DNA of 6,012 nucleotides from Bacteroidota bacterium (GTDB taxonomy: Bacteria > Bacteroidota > Bacteroidia > B-17B0 > Aurantibacillaceae), in assembly GCA_005800865.1 (NCBI GenBank), contig SYEI01000404.1, forward strand, positions 1 to 6,012, in the 5' to 3' direction. Below are positions 5,095 through 6,012 of this stretch, one piece after another. Made by a program: the position numbers and the translations under genes. Numbering within the stretch: the stretch's first letter is position 1; the number at the start of each line of letters is the position of its first letter. The notes under the pieces are model-generated. The model searched no databases and had not been told where the DNA came from. It saw nothing but the letters and a program-made list of their open reading frames with translations.

Positions 5095-6012
5095 CTAAGC
5101 ATCAATCTTAGCATACTTCGCGTTTTGTTCAATGAACTCTCTACGAGGAGGAACTTCATCACCCATTAACATCGCAAATACACGATCAGCCTCTGCAGCA
5201 CTATCAATGGTTACTTGACGTAAGGTACGAGTTGATGGATCTAAAGTTGTTTCCCATAATTGAATAGCATTCATCTCTCCTAAACCTTTATAACGTTGGA
5301 TACCAACACTTTCAGGTTTATCACCGCCTAACAATTTCACTTGTTCTGCACGGTCGGTTTCGTTCCAGCAATATGCTTGCTCTTTTCCTTTTTTCACCAA
5401 ATATAATGGAGGAGCTGCAATATATACATGTCCTTTTTCCACTAATTCTCTCATGTGACGGAAGAAGAACGTTAAAATTAACGTTGTAATATGTGAACCA
5501 TCTACATCGGCATCACACATAATCACAATTTTATGGTAACGTAATTTTTCCATGTTTAAAGCACGGTCATCTTCTTTCGTACCACGGAAAACTCCAAGAG
5601 CTGTAAATATGTTTTTAATCTCTTCGTTTTCGTAAATTTTATATTCTAATGCTTTTTCTACGTTTAAGATTTTACCTCTTAATGGTAATATAGCTTGAAA
5701 ATCACGGTTACGACCTTGTTTTGCTGTTCCACCTGCCGAGTCACCCTCTACTAGGAATAACTCACAAGCCATTGGATCGTTATTAGCACAATCCGCTAAT
5801 TTACCAGGTAAGCCTGAACCAGACATTACTGATTTACGTTGCACCATTTCACGAGCCTTACGAGCCGCGTGACGAGCTGTAGCAGCTAATACTACTTTAT
5901 CAACGATTAAACGAGCTTGTTTTGGATTTTCTTCTAAATAATTACTTAATGCTTCACTGATCGCAGAATCAACAGCCCCAGTTACTTCGCTATTTCCTAA
6001 TTTAGTTTTTGT
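5095..6012 (-). CDS. gyrB: DNA gyrase subunit B, C-terminal half (5' end outside window)
   Basis: GyrB supplies ATP hydrolysis and the metal-binding TOPRIM part of DNA gyrase, which introduces negative supercoils together with GyrA. The visible 305 residues begin inside the protein with TKTKLGNSEVTGAVDS and run to its natural end. The TOPRIM domain shows EGDSAGG (visible residues 89-95, with the metal-binding Glu), LPLRGKILNVEKA, and the metal-binding DADVDG (about 167-172). QRYKGLGEM (about 239-247) and the terminal LMGDEVPPRREFIEQNA are typical of GyrB rather than ParE. The frame is open to the right edge, so roughly 340 N-terminal residues, including the GHKL ATPase domain, lie beyond it. 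The ATG at 5847 is internal, not the start. Nothing looks broken. It is followed on the same strand by mdh, a pairing I recall from flavobacterial genomes. Confidence 0.97.
   Translation of the reverse strand, partial: TKTKLGNSEVTGAVDSAISEALSNYLEENPKQARLIVDKVVLAATARHAARKAREMVQRKSVMSGSGLPGKLADCANNDPMACELFLVEGDSAGGTAKQGRNRDFQAILPLRGKILNVEKALEYKIYENEEIKNIFTALGVFRGTKEDDRALNMEKLRYHKIVIMCDADVDGSHITTLILTFFFRHMRELVEKGHVYIAAPPLYLVKKGKEQAYCWNETDRAEQVKLLGGDKPESVGIQRYKGLGEMNAIQLWETTLDPSTRTLRQVTIDSAAEADRVFAMLMGDEVPPRREFIEQNAKYAKIDA

Noticed and set aside
4857..5111. Plus-strand frame across the mdh start and gyrB end
   Set aside because: It is antisense to the conserved N-terminus of mdh and to an AT-rich gap; its hydrophobic end is only the T-rich spacer.

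Overview
The window looks like a chromosomal segment of a low-GC Bacteroidota, most likely Flavobacteriales-like. The evidence is the AT-rich sequence with A-rich leaders instead of clear Shine-Dalgarno sites, a secreted protein with a type IX secretion (type B, gliding-motility-associated) C-terminal sorting domain, a Bacteroidota-style tyrosine recombinase, and the gyrB-mdh gene pair. No species call is made.

The left two thirds (about 1-3990) is a patchwork of mobile and broken genes, all on the + strand. A DDE transposase of the IS3/IS481-like rve type enters from the left edge (2-1126) and ends in an unusual cysteine cluster. It is followed by a 52-bp sequence (1149-1200) containing a perfect hairpin. 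Next come a structured, locally GC-rich non-coding stretch (about 1201-1320), the last 109 codons of a beheaded GspF/PilC-type secretion or pilus membrane gene (1312-1641), an intact 470-residue secreted beta-propeller-like protein with a T9SS sorting domain (1644-3056), and a tyrosine recombinase that stops before its second catalytic box (3068-3910). The same 52-bp sequence then returns, base for base and inverted, at 3930-3981.

The right third (4094-6012) is ordinary core genome on the - strand: the C-terminal half of gyrB (running off the right edge) followed by a complete mdh, which ends at a strong intrinsic terminator (4044-4072). The accessory patchwork and the core genes converge on this terminator and the second 52-bp repeat.

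The points most worth following are the perfect 52-bp inverted repeats bounding a 2.8-kb block, a tRNA 3'-end-like sequence (antisense, 3876-3896) exactly where the recombinase loses homology, and the structured stretch just before the gspF fragment. I read the block as a scar of stacked insertion and rearrangement events with one intact cargo gene. I see no complete, demonstrably new system in this window.
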